From Hoeflea ulvae (GTDB taxonomy: Bacteria > Pseudomonadota > Alphaproteobacteria > Rhizobiales > Rhizobiaceae): 64,000 nt of DNA. The notes beneath the pieces are model-generated. The model saw only the letters and a list, made by a program, of their open reading frames with translations. It was not told the DNA's origin and made no database searches. A program made the translations under genes and the position numbers. Position 1 is the first letter of the stretch, and each line of letters opens with the position of its first letter. Below, in pieces: positions 63,644 through 64,000 of this stretch. The stretch covers positions 1,309,501 through 1,373,500 of the forward strand of contig NZ_JAOVZQ010000001.1 of the NCBI RefSeq assembly GCF_026619435.1. The letters are read 5' to 3'.

Positions 63644-64000
63644 ATATCTCTCGGGTTCATGAGGGCGAAGTAAAAAATAAAAATCCTGATGTGCAGGTAT
63701 GAGATCGGGTTCAGAAATCAAGCTTGGTTGTTGATGATTTACTGCTTGATATTGTGAGTTTCCGGATCATGATTTAGGAATCCTTACAGGTGCTCATTTT
63801 ATATATTCGAGTTGACGCAATCTGCAGACGAGATTGTGAAATCTTTACATAATACTAATATGAAATTGCCATTAAGCGTTCCTTAAATGGCCAGTCTCGA
63901 TTCTAATACATGATTTTTCGGTGAGAGCGCCGCTCGAGAGGCCCGTCCGGGTCAAGAGTTTTCGGACATCTCCACGTGAATTCGGGCCGCCCTGCCGCCC
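63644..64000. other. AT-rich intergenic end of the window
   Basis: 357 bp with no supported gene. The part up to about 63910 is AT-rich and should contain the promoter of the PleD-like gene; no strong -35/-10 pair or palindrome stood out. GC rises again from about 63920 towards the window edge. Confidence 0.5.

Overview
This 64 kb window reads as chromosomal DNA of a high-GC alphaproteobacterium, most likely of the order Hyphomicrobiales (Rhizobium/Hoeflea/Phyllobacterium-like). The frcBCAK sugar transport operon, the liv operon carrying a DUF6867 gene, an IalB-family protein and the Mur-type palindromes in front of sitAB all point there. The genus is inference. I saw no rRNA, tRNA, CRISPR array, transposase or integrase.

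Layout. 1-1.4 kb: left-truncated sitBA manganese/iron ABC transporter on the minus strand, behind two Mur-like inverted repeats. 1.5-4 kb: cydAB quinol oxidase with a short Q-loop. 4-9.1 kb: a ROK regulator divergent from frcBCAK (fructose-type uptake and kinase), with a large palindrome between them. 9.2-15 kb: a branched-chain amino acid (liv) transport operon on the minus strand in which livM carries a one-base frameshift. 15.2-22.5 kb: a seven-gene minus-strand cluster (two sister glycosyltransferases, three methyltransferase-like proteins, an FAD oxidoreductase, a WbqC-like protein) that probably builds or decorates a surface glycan or small metabolite. 22.6-28.4 kb: an enolase-superfamily enzyme, then a compact FecBCD-type importer operon with two sister glutamine-amidotransferase-fold genes of unknown role between its binding protein and its permease. 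28.4-35.6 kb: housekeeping and catabolic genes: VOC protein, rpe, NCS2 purine permease, LysR regulator, UPF0178 protein, and an arginase/ornithine cyclodeaminase pair divergent from an Lrp regulator.

36.1-50.2 kb is filled by one gene for a 4683-residue protein with an N-terminal inverse-autotransporter (type Ve) beta-barrel and a passenger of about 4300 residues of beta-helix-like repeats. It is built of modules, two of which form a near-identical 1374-bp tandem duplication. AT-rich spacers flank it, and a tail-collar protein and a GNAT acetyltransferase follow.

50.9-55.1 kb: small genes including an IalB-family secreted protein, an amidohydrolase and a class V aminotransferase. 55.4-63.6 kb: a signalling block with a 1450-residue MASE1/CHASE/PAS hybrid histidine kinase, a stand-alone receiver, a stand-alone Hpt protein, a receiver/degenerate GGDEF/PilZ protein and a PleD-like receiver/GGDEF diguanylate cyclase. 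Together these could form a phosphorelay feeding c-di-GMP control. The least explained systems are the modular giant adhesin, the FecBCD/twin amidotransferase-fold operon and the glycan-type cluster.
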